A program made the translations under genes and the position numbers. Shown here piece after piece: positions 24,985-33,523 of a stretch of DNA of 64,000 bases; position 1 is the first letter of the stretch, and every line of letters starts with the position of its first letter. A model generated the notes under the pieces. That model was not told the DNA's origin. It made no database searches and saw only the letters and a list, made by a program, of their open reading frames with translations. This DNA is from Pseudacidovorax intermedius. GTDB lineage: Bacteria > Pseudomonadota > Gammaproteobacteria > Burkholderiales > Burkholderiaceae_C. The stretch is taken from NCBI RefSeq assembly GCF_003350475.1, contig NZ_QQAV01000003.1, positions 150,063 through 214,062 of the forward strand. The letters are read 5' to 3'.

Positions 24985-24997
24985 GGCGCGCGCCCTT

Positions 24998-25978
24998 TCA
25001 GTCGGCGGTGGCGCCGGACTTCTTCACCAGCTCGGCCCAGCGCGGAATCTCCTGCGCCATGAAGTCGCGCAGCTCCTCCGGCGAACTCGCCACGATCTCC
25101 ATCGCGAGCTGGCCTTCGAGCTTGTCCTTGACGTCGGGCTGGCGCAGCGCCTTCACGATCTCCGCATTGAGGCGCTGCACGATGGGCCTGGGCGTGCCCT
25201 TGGGGGCATAAACGGCCTGCCAGGACGACATCTCGAAGCCGGGCAGGCCGGCCTCGATCATGGTGGGCAGCTGCGGCTGCAGTGCGATGCGCCTGCCCGT
25301 GGTCACGGCCAGCAGCTTGAGCTTGCCGCTCTGTACGAGCGGCAGCGCCGCCGTCACCTGGTCGAACATGAAGGGCACGAGGCCCGCCGCCACGTCGGTC
25401 ATGGCCGGCGGTGTTCCCTTGTAGGGCACGTGGGTGAGCTTGACGCCGATGGCGTCGGCGAACATCTCGCCGGCCAGGTGCGTGGACGTGCCCGCGCCCG
25501 AAGACGCGAAGTTGCGCTTGGACGGGTCCTTCTTCAGCAACGCCACCAGCTCGGCCACCGAGTTGACGCCCAGCTGCGTGTTCACGATCAGCACGTTGGG
25601 CAGGCGGGCCGTGAGGCAGACCGGCTCGAAGTCCTTCACCGGGTCGTAGGGCAGCTTGCGGTACAGGCTGGCATTGATGGCATGCGTGCTGATGGTGCCG
25701 CCGAAAAGCGTGTAGCCGTCGGGCGCGGCCTTGGCCACGTAGGCGGCACCGATGCCGCCGGCCTGGCCGGGGCGGTTGTCCACCACCACCGACTGCTTGA
25801 GGCTCTCGCCCAGCTTCTGGGCCAGGGTGCGGCCGACGATGTCGGTGGAGCCGCCCGGCGTGAAGGGCACCACGTAGGTGATGGGCTTGGCGGTGGGCCA
25901 TTCGGCCTGGGCCAGGGCCACACCGGGCAAGGTCAGGGCAATGCCGGCCTGCAGGGCCTGGCGGCGGTTGATGGTCAT
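24998..25978 (-). CDS. TctC/Bug-family periplasmic solute-binding protein
   Basis: 326 residues, signal peptide RRQALQAGIALTLPGVALAQ. Bug motifs ITYVVPFTPGGSTDIVGRTL, VVVDNRPGQAGGIG and PDGYTLFGG are present. The stop lies 13 bases before the next Bug gene and the start 42 bases after the RraA-like gene, so the cluster looks like one transcript. Confidence 0.9.
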   Translation of the reverse strand: MTINRRQALQAGIALTLPGVALAQAEWPTAKPITYVVPFTPGGSTDIVGRTLAQKLGESLKQSVVVDNRPGQAGGIGAAYVAKAAPDGYTLFGGTISTHAINASLYRKLPYDPVKDFEPVCLTARLPNVLIVNTQLGVNSVAELVALLKKDPSKRNFASSGAGTSTHLAGEMFADAIGVKLTHVPYKGTPPAMTDVAAGLVPFMFDQVTAALPLVQSGKLKLLAVTTGRRIALQPQLPTMIEAGLPGFEMSSWQAVYAPKGTPRPIVQRLNAEIVKALRQPDVKDKLEGQLAMEIVASSPEELRDFMAQEIPRWAELVKKSGATAD

Positions 25979-26020
25979 GCGCTTGTCTCCGTTGTTGTAT
26001 GTGGGGTCGGCCTGGGCGGC

Positions 26021-26731
26021 TCAGCGAGCGCGCTCGGCGCGCCAGGCGGCGAAGTCGATGCGGCTCTGTTCTTCCGTGGGCGGGTACAGGCCGAGGATGG
26101 ATCGACCCTCCATCACCTTCTCCTGCACGAAGTCCTCGAAGGCCGTCATCTCGGTGGCCTCGGCCGCGATCTCGTCGGCGAGGTGGGCCGGGATGACGAC
26201 CACGCCCTCCGCATCGCCCACCACCACGTCGCCCGGGAACACCGGGGCATCGCCACAGCCGATGGGGCCGTTGATCTCGATGGCCTCGTGCAGCGTCAGG
26301 TTGGTCGGGGCGCTGGGCCGGACGTGGTAGGCCGGCATGTCGTAGCCAGCGATGTCGGGACTGTCCCGAAAGCCGCCGTCGGTGACCACGCCGGCCACGC
26401 CGCGCTTCATCAGCCGCGCGACCAGGATGCCGCCGGCCGAGGCGGCCCGCGCATCCTTGCGGCTGTCGATCACCAGCACGGCACCGGGCGGGCACTGCTC
26501 CACGGCCTGGCGCTGCGGATGGTTGCGGTCGAGGAAGACGTCGATGCGATTGCGATCCTCACGTGCCGGCATGTAGCGCAGCGTGAAGGCCTCGCCCACC
26601 ATGTTGGGCAGGCCGGGGTTCAGCGGACGCACGTCCTGGATCGTCTGGTGGCGCAGCCCGCGCTTGAACAGCGCGGTGCACAGCGTGGCGGTGCTGACCT
26701 TCATCAGCAGCGCGCGGGTCTGGTCTTTCAC
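26021..26731 (-). CDS. RraA/HMG-aldolase family protein
   Basis: 236 residues from GTG 26731, preceded by AGGAG at 6 bases; longer frames upstream lack protein-like composition. The RraA-like core shows VSTATLCTALFKRG, GGILVARLMKRGVAGVVTDGGFRDS (metal and substrate binding, with Arg-Asp) and VFPGDVVVGDAEGVVVIP. The family includes inhibitors of RNase E, but metal-dependent aldolases/decarboxylases of keto acids (HMG/CHA aldolase) are more usual in catabolic clusters like this one. I favour an aldolase or decarboxylase acting after the dehydratase encoded upstream. Confidence 0.85.
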   Translation of the reverse strand: MKDQTRALLMKVSTATLCTALFKRGLRHQTIQDVRPLNPGLPNMVGEAFTLRYMPAREDRNRIDVFLDRNHPQRQAVEQCPPGAVLVIDSRKDARAASAGGILVARLMKRGVAGVVTDGGFRDSPDIAGYDMPAYHVRPSAPTNLTLHEAIEINGPIGCGDAPVFPGDVVVGDAEGVVVIPAHLADEIAAEATEMTAFEDFVQEKVMEGRSILGLYPPTEEQSRIDFAAWRAERAR

Positions 26732-26801
26732 GAGGGGCTCCTGTCGGAAGGGGAATTCGGTGCGAGGGGCACGGGCGGCCTGCCGACGCGCCCGGCCGGG
26801 G

Positions 26802-28532
26802 TCAAAAGATGTCGGGCTCCGGCACGGGCTGGCCAAAGCCGGTTTCGAGGAAGTCGAAGTCGCAGCCCTCGTGGGCCTGCTTGATGTGGCGGCCGAACAT
26901 CCAGCCGTAGCCGCGCTCGTAGCGCGCCGGCGGCGGGGCCCAGGCGGCGCGACGGCGCGCGAGTTCCTCGTCGCCCACATGCAGGTGGATGCGGCGCGCG
27001 GGCACGTCCACGCTGATGCGGTCGCCCGTCTGCACCAGCGCCAGCGGGCCGCCGACGGCCGCCTCGGGCGAGCAATGCAGCAGGCAGCCGCCGTAGCTGG
27101 TGCCGCTCATGCGCGCATCCGACAGGCGCAGCATGTCGCTGACGCCCTGGCGCAGCAGCTTGGTGGGGATGGGCAACATGCCCCACTCCGGCATGCCGGC
27201 GCCGCGCGGGCCAGCATTGCGCAGCACCAGGATGTCCTCGCCCGTGACGTCGAGCCCGGGGTCGTCCACGGCTTTCTTGAGTGAGGGATAGTCGTCGAAC
27301 ACCAGCGCACGGCCGGTGTGCCGTAGCAGGTGCGGCGCGCAGGCACTGGGCTTGATGACCACGCCGTCGGGCGCCAGGTTGCCGCGCAGCACGGCCAGCG
27401 CGCCTTCGGCATAGATGGGGTTGTCCAGCGGCCGGATCACGTCCGCGTGGTGCACCTCGGCACCGGCGATGTTCTGGCCCAGCGTGCGGCCGTTGACGGT
27501 GAGCGCCTCGGTCTGCAGGTGGCCGCGGATCGCCTCCAGCAGGGCGCGCAGGCCGCCGGCGTAATAGAAGTCCTCCATCAGGTAGGCATCGCCGCTGGGC
27601 CGGATGTTGGCGATCACCGGCACGCGGCGGCTGGCGGCGTCGAAGTCCTCCAGGCTGACCGGATGGCCGGCGCGCCGCGACATCGCGATCAGATGGATGA
27701 TGGCGTTGGTCGAACAGCCCATCGCCATGGCGCAGGCGATGCCGTTCTCGAAGCTGGCGCGGCTGAGCAGGCGCGCGGGCGTGAGGTCTTCCCACACCAT
27801 CTCGACGATGCGACGGCCGCAGTCGGCACTCATGCGGATGTGGTTGGCATCGGCGGCAGGAATGCTGCTGGCGCCCGGCAGCGTCAGGCCCACGGCCTCG
27901 GCGATGCCCATCATGGTGGCGGCCGTGCCCATGGTCATGCAGGTGCCGTGGCTGCGGGCAATGCCGGCCTCCATCTCTCGCCAGGCGGTCTCGTCCAGTC
28001 GGCCGGCGCGGCGCTCGTCCCAGTACTTGAAGGCGTCGGAGCCCGACCCCAGCACGCGGCCCTTCCAGTTGCCGCGCAGCATGGGGCCCGCGGGCAGGTA
28101 GATGAAGGGAATGCCCATGCTGGTGGCGCCCATCACCAGGCCGGGCGTGGTTTTGTCGCAGCCGCCCATGAGCACCGCGCCGTCCACCGGATGGCTGCGC
28201 AGCAACTCCTCGGTCTCCATCGCCAGGAAGTTGCGGTAGAGCATGGAGGTGGGCTTGACCATGCTCTCCGACAGTGAAATGGCCGGCAGCTCCAGCGGCC
28301 AGCCGCCGGCCTGCAGGATGCCGCGCTTGACGTCCTCCACCCGCTGCTTGAAGTGGCTGTGGCACTGGTTGGCATCGCTCCAGGTGTTGACGATGGCGAT
28401 GACGGGCTTGCCCATCCAGTCCTCGTAGCCGTAGCCCATCTGCAGCACGCGCGAGCGGTGGCCGAAGGAGCGGAAGTCGTCGGGGGCGAACCAGCGCGCG
28501 CTGCGCAGGCTCTCGGGGGTGCGGCGGGTCAT
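26802..28532 (-). CDS. IlvD/Edd-family sugar-acid dehydratase (L-arabinonate dehydratase-like)
   Basis: 576 residues. The three cysteines of the iron-sulfur site are at Cys57 (NQCHSHF), Cys125 (GGCDKTTPG) and Cys198 (HGTCMTMGT), as in [2Fe-2S] pentonate dehydratases. The length also fits this branch rather than biosynthetic IlvD. It would remove water from an aldonic acid to give a 2-keto-3-deoxy acid. It is the first gene of the minus-strand cluster with RraA-like aldolase, Bug receptors and a 2-hydroxyacid dehydrogenase. The divergent FadR-type regulator and a perfect palindrome (28594-28609) upstream probably control it. Confidence 0.88.
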   Translation of the reverse strand: MTRRTPESLRSARWFAPDDFRSFGHRSRVLQMGYGYEDWMGKPVIAIVNTWSDANQCHSHFKQRVEDVKRGILQAGGWPLELPAISLSESMVKPTSMLYRNFLAMETEELLRSHPVDGAVLMGGCDKTTPGLVMGATSMGIPFIYLPAGPMLRGNWKGRVLGSGSDAFKYWDERRAGRLDETAWREMEAGIARSHGTCMTMGTAATMMGIAEAVGLTLPGASSIPAADANHIRMSADCGRRIVEMVWEDLTPARLLSRASFENGIACAMAMGCSTNAIIHLIAMSRRAGHPVSLEDFDAASRRVPVIANIRPSGDAYLMEDFYYAGGLRALLEAIRGHLQTEALTVNGRTLGQNIAGAEVHHADVIRPLDNPIYAEGALAVLRGNLAPDGVVIKPSACAPHLLRHTGRALVFDDYPSLKKAVDDPGLDVTGEDILVLRNAGPRGAGMPEWGMLPIPTKLLRQGVSDMLRLSDARMSGTSYGGCLLHCSPEAAVGGPLALVQTGDRISVDVPARRIHLHVGDEELARRRAAWAPPPARYERGYGWMFGRHIKQAHEGCDFDFLETGFGQPVPEPDIF

Positions 28533-28593
28533 GAAGGGGCGTGTCTCCGATGCCGCCGGTGTTCGTCGATCCGGCGGTCGAGATGCATTGAAA

Positions 28594-28609
28594 CACTAAT
28601 ATATTAGTG
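28594..28609. promoter_or_regulatory. Palindromic operator between the dehydratase and the GntR/FadR gene
   Basis: CACTAATATATTAGTG is a perfect 16-bp palindrome, AT-rich in an otherwise GC-rich region, 62 bases upstream of the dehydratase start and 27 bases before the regulator start. It is a likely binding site of the divergently encoded FadR-type repressor. Confidence 0.8.
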
Positions 28610-28635
28610 CGTCAAATGCCAGAATCCGGGCGCTG

Positions 28636-29325
28636 ATGGCTCCCCTGTCCAAGACCCGACTCGACCGCACGCGCCTGGCCGCGCCGCAGGTGCTCGAAAC
28701 GCTGCGCGGCGCGATCCTCGCGCTCGACCTTCCCCCCGGCTCGGTGCTCGCGCGCCAGGAGCTGGCCGACCATTTCGGCGTGAGCCAGACGCCGGTGCGC
28801 GAGGCCCTGCTGCGCCTGGCCGAGGAAGGGCTGGTGGATGTGTTTCCGCAGCACGCCACGCTGGTCAGCCGCATCGACATCGCGGCCGCGCGGCAGGCGC
28901 ACTTCCTGCGCCGCTCGCTGGAGCTGGAGTTGGTGCACCAGTTGGCCACGAGCGCGCCGCCCGAGCTGCTGGCGCGGCTGAAGGCCACGGTGACCCAGCA
29001 GTCGGCGCTCGCCAAGGCCCAGCGTTATGGCGACTTCGTGGAGGCCGACCGCGACTTCCACCGCCTGATGTACGAGGCCGCCGAGGTGCCCGGCCTGTGG
29101 ACGCTGGTCAACAAGGCCTCGGGCCATGTGGACCGGCTGCGGCGGCTGCATCTGCCCACGGCCGGCAAGACCGAGTCGATCCTGCGCGACCACCGCGCCA
29201 TCGTGCGCGCCATCGAGGCCGGCGACCCGGCCGCCGCCCAGCAGGCGCTGCGCACGCACCTGTCGGGCACGCTCAGCGCGGTGGACGAAATCTGCCGGCA
29301 GTACCCCGACTACGTGCTCGTCTGA
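28636..29325 (+). CDS. GntR-family regulator, FadR subfamily
   Basis: 229 residues. N-terminal winged helix: VLETLRGAILALDLPPGSVLARQELADHFGVSQTPVREALLRLAEEGLV, with the classic PVREAL motif. The C-terminal FCD domain (about 90-215) contains the metal/ligand His positions of this family (EADRDFHRLMYEAA, RDHRAIVRAIEAGD). It diverges from the dehydratase cluster over a 103-base region with the 16-bp palindrome, and most likely senses an intermediate of that pathway. Confidence 0.9.
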   Translation: MAPLSKTRLDRTRLAAPQVLETLRGAILALDLPPGSVLARQELADHFGVSQTPVREALLRLAEEGLVDVFPQHATLVSRIDIAAARQAHFLRRSLELELVHQLATSAPPELLARLKATVTQQSALAKAQRYGDFVEADRDFHRLMYEAAEVPGLWTLVNKASGHVDRLRRLHLPTAGKTESILRDHRAIVRAIEAGDPAAAQQALRTHLSGTLSAVDEICRQYPDYVLV

Positions 29326-29358
29326 GCACGGTCGGGTCCGCCTCCTGCGTGGCGAGGC

Positions 29359-30363
29359 TCAGTACTTCTTGCCGAAATTCGCCGCAATCCGCTGCTTGAG
29401 GTAGTCGCCCGCGGTGATGGACGGGTACTTGCCCGAGGGCGACTCGATGAGCGCGTCGCGGTTGGCCTGGCAGAAGAAGGCGATGCTGTAGCGCGGACCC
29501 ATGTATTCGCCGGGCAGCGGATTGCGCACGCGGTGGAAGTTGCTGGGCAGCTGGTCGTCGCTCCAGCGCATGAGCATGTCGCCGATGTTGCAGGTGATGA
29601 CGTCCTCGTCGGGCGGGATGGACGTCCATTCCTGCTTCTCGAATTCCTTGCCCGGGCACACCTGCAGGCCGCCCTGACCCTGGCGCTGGTAGAGGATCGT
29701 GAGGCAGTCGAAGTCGGTGTGCGCACCGGCGCGCCACAGGTCCAGGTTGGCCTGCGCCTCGGGCGGGATCGCGTAGTAGTGCAGCAGGCGCAGCGTACTC
29801 TGGTACTCGGCGCTGGACTTGTCGTGCGCGCGGGTGAAGAACTCGGTGTCGAAGCCCAGCTTCAGCGCGAAGCAGGACAGCACCTTCATGCCGATCTCCC
29901 AGCTCTTCTGCTCGAAGGCCAGCATGGCGGCCTTGAAGCCGGGCAGTTCCGCCTCGGTGGGAAAGAGCGGGCCCATCAGCGGCAGCGTGATCTGGTAGCT
30001 CTCCTTCTGATCGGCGGTGCCGGTGGAGGGCCGCACCTGCGCCTTGCTCTCCCAGCCGGCGTTGTTGGCCAGCGGGTACTGCGCCTTCACCGCATCGGGC
30101 AGCGCGAAGAAGCGCTCGGCCTCGGCGAAGGCGGCGCGGATGTCGGCCAGGTCGATGCCGTGGTCTACGAGCTGGAAGAAGCCGACGTCGACCGCGGCAT
30201 CCCACAGCTGGTCGGCGATCTCGGCGCGGCGGGTGTCGAAGTCGGCCAGGCTGATGCGGCGGACTTCGCGGGTGGTGGTCTCGGAGCCCATCGCGCCCAT
30301 GCGCGATTCCTTTTCAAGCTCGGCAAGGGTGAAGTCGGGGGCGGTGGTGGCGATGGCGGTCAT
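29359..30363 (-). CDS. Fe(II)/2-oxoglutarate-dependent oxygenase, isopenicillin N synthase-like family
   Basis: 334 residues from ATG 30363. Double-stranded beta-helix iron ligands His215 and Asp217 (AHTDFDCLT) and His277 (FHRVRNPLPG), with the 2-oxoglutarate-binding Arg291 (RYSIAFF). The N-terminal DIOX_N region contains VGFFQLVDHGI. The substrate is not shown by the sequence. The mRNA leader (30490-30558) carries an RNA element that I take for the NMT1/xanthine-I riboswitch, which points to a purine such as xanthine or urate. A second oxygenase of the same family (31944-32906) lies in the divergent operon. Confidence 0.88.
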   Translation of the reverse strand: MTAIATTAPDFTLAELEKESRMGAMGSETTTREVRRISLADFDTRRAEIADQLWDAAVDVGFFQLVDHGIDLADIRAAFAEAERFFALPDAVKAQYPLANNAGWESKAQVRPSTGTADQKESYQITLPLMGPLFPTEAELPGFKAAMLAFEQKSWEIGMKVLSCFALKLGFDTEFFTRAHDKSSAEYQSTLRLLHYYAIPPEAQANLDLWRAGAHTDFDCLTILYQRQGQGGLQVCPGKEFEKQEWTSIPPDEDVITCNIGDMLMRWSDDQLPSNFHRVRNPLPGEYMGPRYSIAFFCQANRDALIESPSGKYPSITAGDYLKQRIAANFGKKY

Positions 30364-30489
30364 GGTGGGGCTCTCCGTGAGTGGGTGGAAGGAAAGATGT
30401 CCGTCCGTCGGAGACCATGGAGGGCGGGCTTCGGGGCTGCTGCTGCATCCTGATCGCGCCGCGCCACGGTGCACGTGGGCAGGACGTCA

Positions 30490-30558
30490 AGAGCAATTCC
30501 CGGGCCGCTGACACCTGCCGGGACGGCAGGCGGGCGTTGCTGAACGCTTCTACTCTCT
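30490..30558 (-). ncRNA. Candidate NMT1-motif (xanthine-I) riboswitch, minus strand copy
   Basis: Read on the minus strand it contains AGAGTAGAAGCGTTCAGC at the 5' side and GGAATTGCTCT at the 3' side. AGAGU can pair with GCUCU to close the element, and a CCUGCC/GGCAGG hairpin lies in between. The same conserved blocks occur on the opposite strand at 30784-30833. The conserved blocks and the NMT1/2-oxoglutarate oxygenase context match what I recall of the NMT1 motif. It ends 127 bases before the oxygenase start. Confidence 0.72.
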
Positions 30559-30783
30559 GGGCCGCGATTATGGGCGGCGCACCCCGGGACGCGGCAAGCG
30601 TTTTGTGCGCTTTCCGAGATCGACCAAGGGTCTCTTGCGCCAAGCCGGGGCGTGACCAACCAGGGCGGTGCGCGCGCTGCCATGGCCGCACCACACGCGA
30701 GCGCGGGTGGTGCACGAGCCCAGGCCGCGCGGGCGCGCAGGCGTTGCGACGCGCGCGGCATGGATCGTGCTGAAACCCTTGCA

Positions 30784-30833
30784 GGAGTAGAAGCGTTCAG
30801 CGGCCCCGCCCGGAGCCGCCCGGAAATTGCTCT
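30784..30833 (+). ncRNA. Candidate NMT1-motif (xanthine-I) riboswitch, plus strand copy
   Basis: It contains GGAGTAGAAGCGTTCAGC, a GCGGC/GCCGC hairpin, then CCGGAAATTGCTCT. A 17-base block (30785-30801) is the exact reverse complement of 30539-30555. GAGU can pair with GCUC to close it. It lies in the leader of an NMT1-type binding protein, 64 bases before its ATG, the context that gave the motif its name. Apart from the two elements, 30364-30897 shows no gene; CATAAT near 30570 may be the minus-strand -10. Confidence 0.77.
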
Positions 30834-30897
30834 GGCATCCCCGCGCCCGGCCCACGGCCCGCGAGGCGTTCCAACGCATCCTTTCGAAGACCGCACC

Positions 30898-31926
30898 ATG
30901 CTGCACCGCCGCTCCCTCCTGGCCGCCTCGGGCGCCGCCACCCTGCTCGCCGCCACCCCCTTCGTGCGGGCCCAGGGCTCTCTGCAGAAGTTCAAGTTCA
31001 ACCTGGGCTGGAAGGTCGAGGCCACGGCCGCCGGCTTCCTGCTGGCGCAGCAGCGCGGCTACTACAAGGACGCCGGGCTGGACGTGGCCATCGACACCGG
31101 CAACGGCTCGGCCGCCGCCATCAGCCTGGTGGGCAGCGGCGCCTACGACTGCGCCTCGGCCGACCTGGCGACCATGGTCGAGTTCGACGTCAACAACCCC
31201 ACGGCCGGCCTCAAGGCCGTGGCCATCCAGTACGACCTGAACCCCAACGCCATCCTGGTGCGCAAGGACGGCCCCATCAAGAAGCCCACCGACCTGGCCG
31301 GCAAGACGCTGCTGGGCCAGCCCTTCAATGCCTCGCGCAAGCTGTTCCCCGTCTTCGCCAAGGCCCAGGGCTTCGATCCGGCCAGCGTGAAGTGGGAGAA
31401 CGTGGCACCCGACATCGGCGACACCCGCTTCGTCAAGGGCGACTTCGATGGCGCCGGCTACTTCTACTTCACCGGCCTGCTCAACCTCAAGCTGCGTGGC
31501 ATGGGGCCGGAGCAGATCACGGCGTTCCGCTTCTCGGACTACGGCATGAAGTCGTACGGCAACGGCCTGGTCGCCAACGCGAAGAGCATGGAGAACGCCG
31601 AGGCCATGAAGGCCTTCGTCAAGGCCACCACCCGCGGCTGGATCGAGGCCATGGCGGACACGAAGGCCGGCGCCGCCGCCATCAAGGCCCGCGAACCGCT
31701 GGCCAACGAGGCCATCGAGCACGAGCGGCTGCAGCTGATCGTCGACGGCAGCATGAAGACGCCGGGCACGATCGCCCACGGCTGGGGTGCCGCCACGCCC
31801 GAGCGCCTGCAGGCCACCATCGACGAGACCGTCGCCGCCTTCGGACTGAAGAGCTCGCCCACCGTCGCCGACATCTGGACCGACCGGTTCCTGCCCACCG
31901 CCGCCGAGCGCAAGCTCAAGGCCTGA
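30898..31926 (+). CDS. NMT1-type periplasmic substrate-binding protein (ABC transporter), orphan
   Basis: 342 residues from ATG 30898; the N-terminus is a signal peptide (MLHRRSLLAASGAATLLAA, cleavage after FVRAQ). It has the same fold and motifs as the binding protein at 12320: LGWKVEATAAGFLLAQQRGYY and IDTGNGSAAAISLVGSGAYD. No ATPase or permease is encoded nearby, so it may use another transporter's membrane parts, for example those at 13431-15063. The upstream candidate xanthine riboswitch suggests purine import. The second oxygenase starts 17 bases after its stop. Confidence 0.87.
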   Translation: MLHRRSLLAASGAATLLAATPFVRAQGSLQKFKFNLGWKVEATAAGFLLAQQRGYYKDAGLDVAIDTGNGSAAAISLVGSGAYDCASADLATMVEFDVNNPTAGLKAVAIQYDLNPNAILVRKDGPIKKPTDLAGKTLLGQPFNASRKLFPVFAKAQGFDPASVKWENVAPDIGDTRFVKGDFDGAGYFYFTGLLNLKLRGMGPEQITAFRFSDYGMKSYGNGLVANAKSMENAEAMKAFVKATTRGWIEAMADTKAGAAAIKAREPLANEAIEHERLQLIVDGSMKTPGTIAHGWGAATPERLQATIDETVAAFGLKSSPTVADIWTDRFLPTAAERKLKA

Positions 31927-31943
31927 ACGCAGCAAGGGCCGCC

Positions 31944-32906
31944 ATGTCCATTCCCGTCATCGACCTGCACGATGCCCTGGCGCTGGGCAGCCCGCGCAGC
32001 GCCGAGGTGGCTGCGCAGATGCGCGCCGCCGCCGTGGCCTCGGGCTTCTTCTACGTGCGCCATCATGGCGTGCCGGCGGCGCAGGTGCAGGCGCAGTTCG
32101 ACCTGGCCCGACGGCTGCTCGACGTGCCGATGTCCACGCGCGAGGCGCTGGAGATGCACAAGTCGCCCGCGATGCGCGGCTACGAGCTGATGGGCGCGCA
32201 GACGCTGGACGCGGCGGCGCGGCCCGACCTGAAGGAAAGCTTCTACTGCGGCATGGCCTACCCAGCCGACCATCCCTATGTGCTCGCCGGCTACCAGACC
32301 TACGGCCACAACCAGTGGCCCGCCGAAGTGCCCGAGGCGCCCGCGCAGTGCGAGGCCTACATCCAGGCCATGCTGGCCCTGTCGCGCCGGCTGATGCAGC
32401 TGATGGCCCTCTCGCTCGACCTGCCCGAGACCTGGTTCGACGCCACCAGCGACAGCCCCATGGTCACGCTGCGCATGATCCGCTATCCGGCTCATCCGGA
32501 AGGCGCCGACGAGCGCACCTTCGGCGCCGGGGCCCACACCGACTGGGGCGCCGTCACCATCCTGGCGCAGGACGGCCACGGCGGCCTGGAGGTGCAGATG
32601 CCCGGCGGCGACTGGCTGCCCGCCACGCCCATCGACGGCTGCTTCGTGGTCAACCTGGGCGACATGATCCCGCGCTGGACCAACGGCCTGTACCACTCCA
32701 ACCCGCACCGCGTGCGCAACCTGCATTCGGGCAGCGCGCCGCGCTATTCCATCCCCTTCTTCTACGAGCCCGACTACCTGGCCCGCATCGAGGCGGTGCC
32801 TGGCACCGTGCCCGCTGGCGAGGCGCCGCGCTTCGCGCCCTGCACCGCCGGCGAACACCTGGTGGAGATGTACCGCCGCACCTACGGCATCGCCGCCGCG
32901 GCCTGA
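31944..32906 (+). CDS. Fe(II)/2-oxoglutarate-dependent oxygenase, isopenicillin N synthase-like family
   Basis: 320 residues. Iron ligands His198 and Asp200 (AHTDWGAVT) and His255 (NPHRVRNL), with Arg267 for 2-oxoglutarate (PRYSIPFF). The N-terminal region begins MSIPVIDLHDALAL and contains GFFYVRHHGV, as in the DIOX_N domain. It is translationally close to the NMT1-type binding protein and under the same candidate riboswitch. Together with the divergent oxygenase it may hydroxylate a purine ring or a purine-derived compound. This is inferred, not shown. Confidence 0.87.
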   Translation: MSIPVIDLHDALALGSPRSAEVAAQMRAAAVASGFFYVRHHGVPAAQVQAQFDLARRLLDVPMSTREALEMHKSPAMRGYELMGAQTLDAAARPDLKESFYCGMAYPADHPYVLAGYQTYGHNQWPAEVPEAPAQCEAYIQAMLALSRRLMQLMALSLDLPETWFDATSDSPMVTLRMIRYPAHPEGADERTFGAGAHTDWGAVTILAQDGHGGLEVQMPGGDWLPATPIDGCFVVNLGDMIPRWTNGLYHSNPHRVRNLHSGSAPRYSIPFFYEPDYLARIEAVPGTVPAGEAPRFAPCTAGEHLVEMYRRTYGIAAAA

Positions 32907-33046
32907 TGCGGCGGCGCGCCGGGCCGGCCGTGCCGGCCCGTGCCGCTGTCGCGAACAAGTACTCACAGTCGACACAAGGCCTTGATCCAGCGTCACACTT
33001 ATTTGTGAATTAAGTCACAGAATCACGGCTCGCACAGGAGGTGGCG

Positions 33047-33316
33047 ATGTCGCTCGAATACCTGGCTCGCATCGAGAACGAACGCTTTCCGCTGGCCGTC
33101 CGGCAGACGGCCGAGGTGGACCACGTGCTGCTGCTGAAGGCCGCCCAGCTGATCACCGCCAGTGTGCCGGCCGTGGGGCCTTTCGGGCCGGGCTCCGCCC
33201 GCGAGGCGGTCGTCTTCGGCATCACCGAGCTGGGCCTGCGCACCCTTCGCCAGTCGACGCTGCCGCCCGAGGCACCGCTGCACCGACAGGAGCGTTCGCT
33301 GGACTTCGACGCCTGA
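33047..33316 (+). CDS. Small conserved-type hypothetical protein
   Basis: 89 residues from ATG 33047, with AGGAGG 4 bases upstream. It begins MSLEYLARIENERFPLAVRQ and contains a central helix-like VDHVLLLKAAQLITASVPA and a GPGSAREAVVFGITELGLRTLR segment. No signal peptide or membrane segment is seen. I do not recognise the family. It lies alone, 140 bases after the oxygenase gene. Confidence 0.7.
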   Translation: MSLEYLARIENERFPLAVRQTAEVDHVLLLKAAQLITASVPAVGPFGPGSAREAVVFGITELGLRTLRQSTLPPEAPLHRQERSLDFDA

Positions 33317-33523
33317 TCGCCCGAGCCCGCGCCGATCCATCCTGTCCTTCCTGCCGACATCGTCGCAGGCTGTCCACCGTCGTCGGGCCTGGCGCATTGA
33401 AATCGCTGTCCCGTGCCCATCGCGCCCCTTCCGGCGCGGCTGGCATGCCTCCTGCAGTCTGCGGCGACTATTCGTTCTGCCTCTCCCCCTTCGTTCCGCG
33501 GCAACTGCTCGCCGCCTTCCCTG

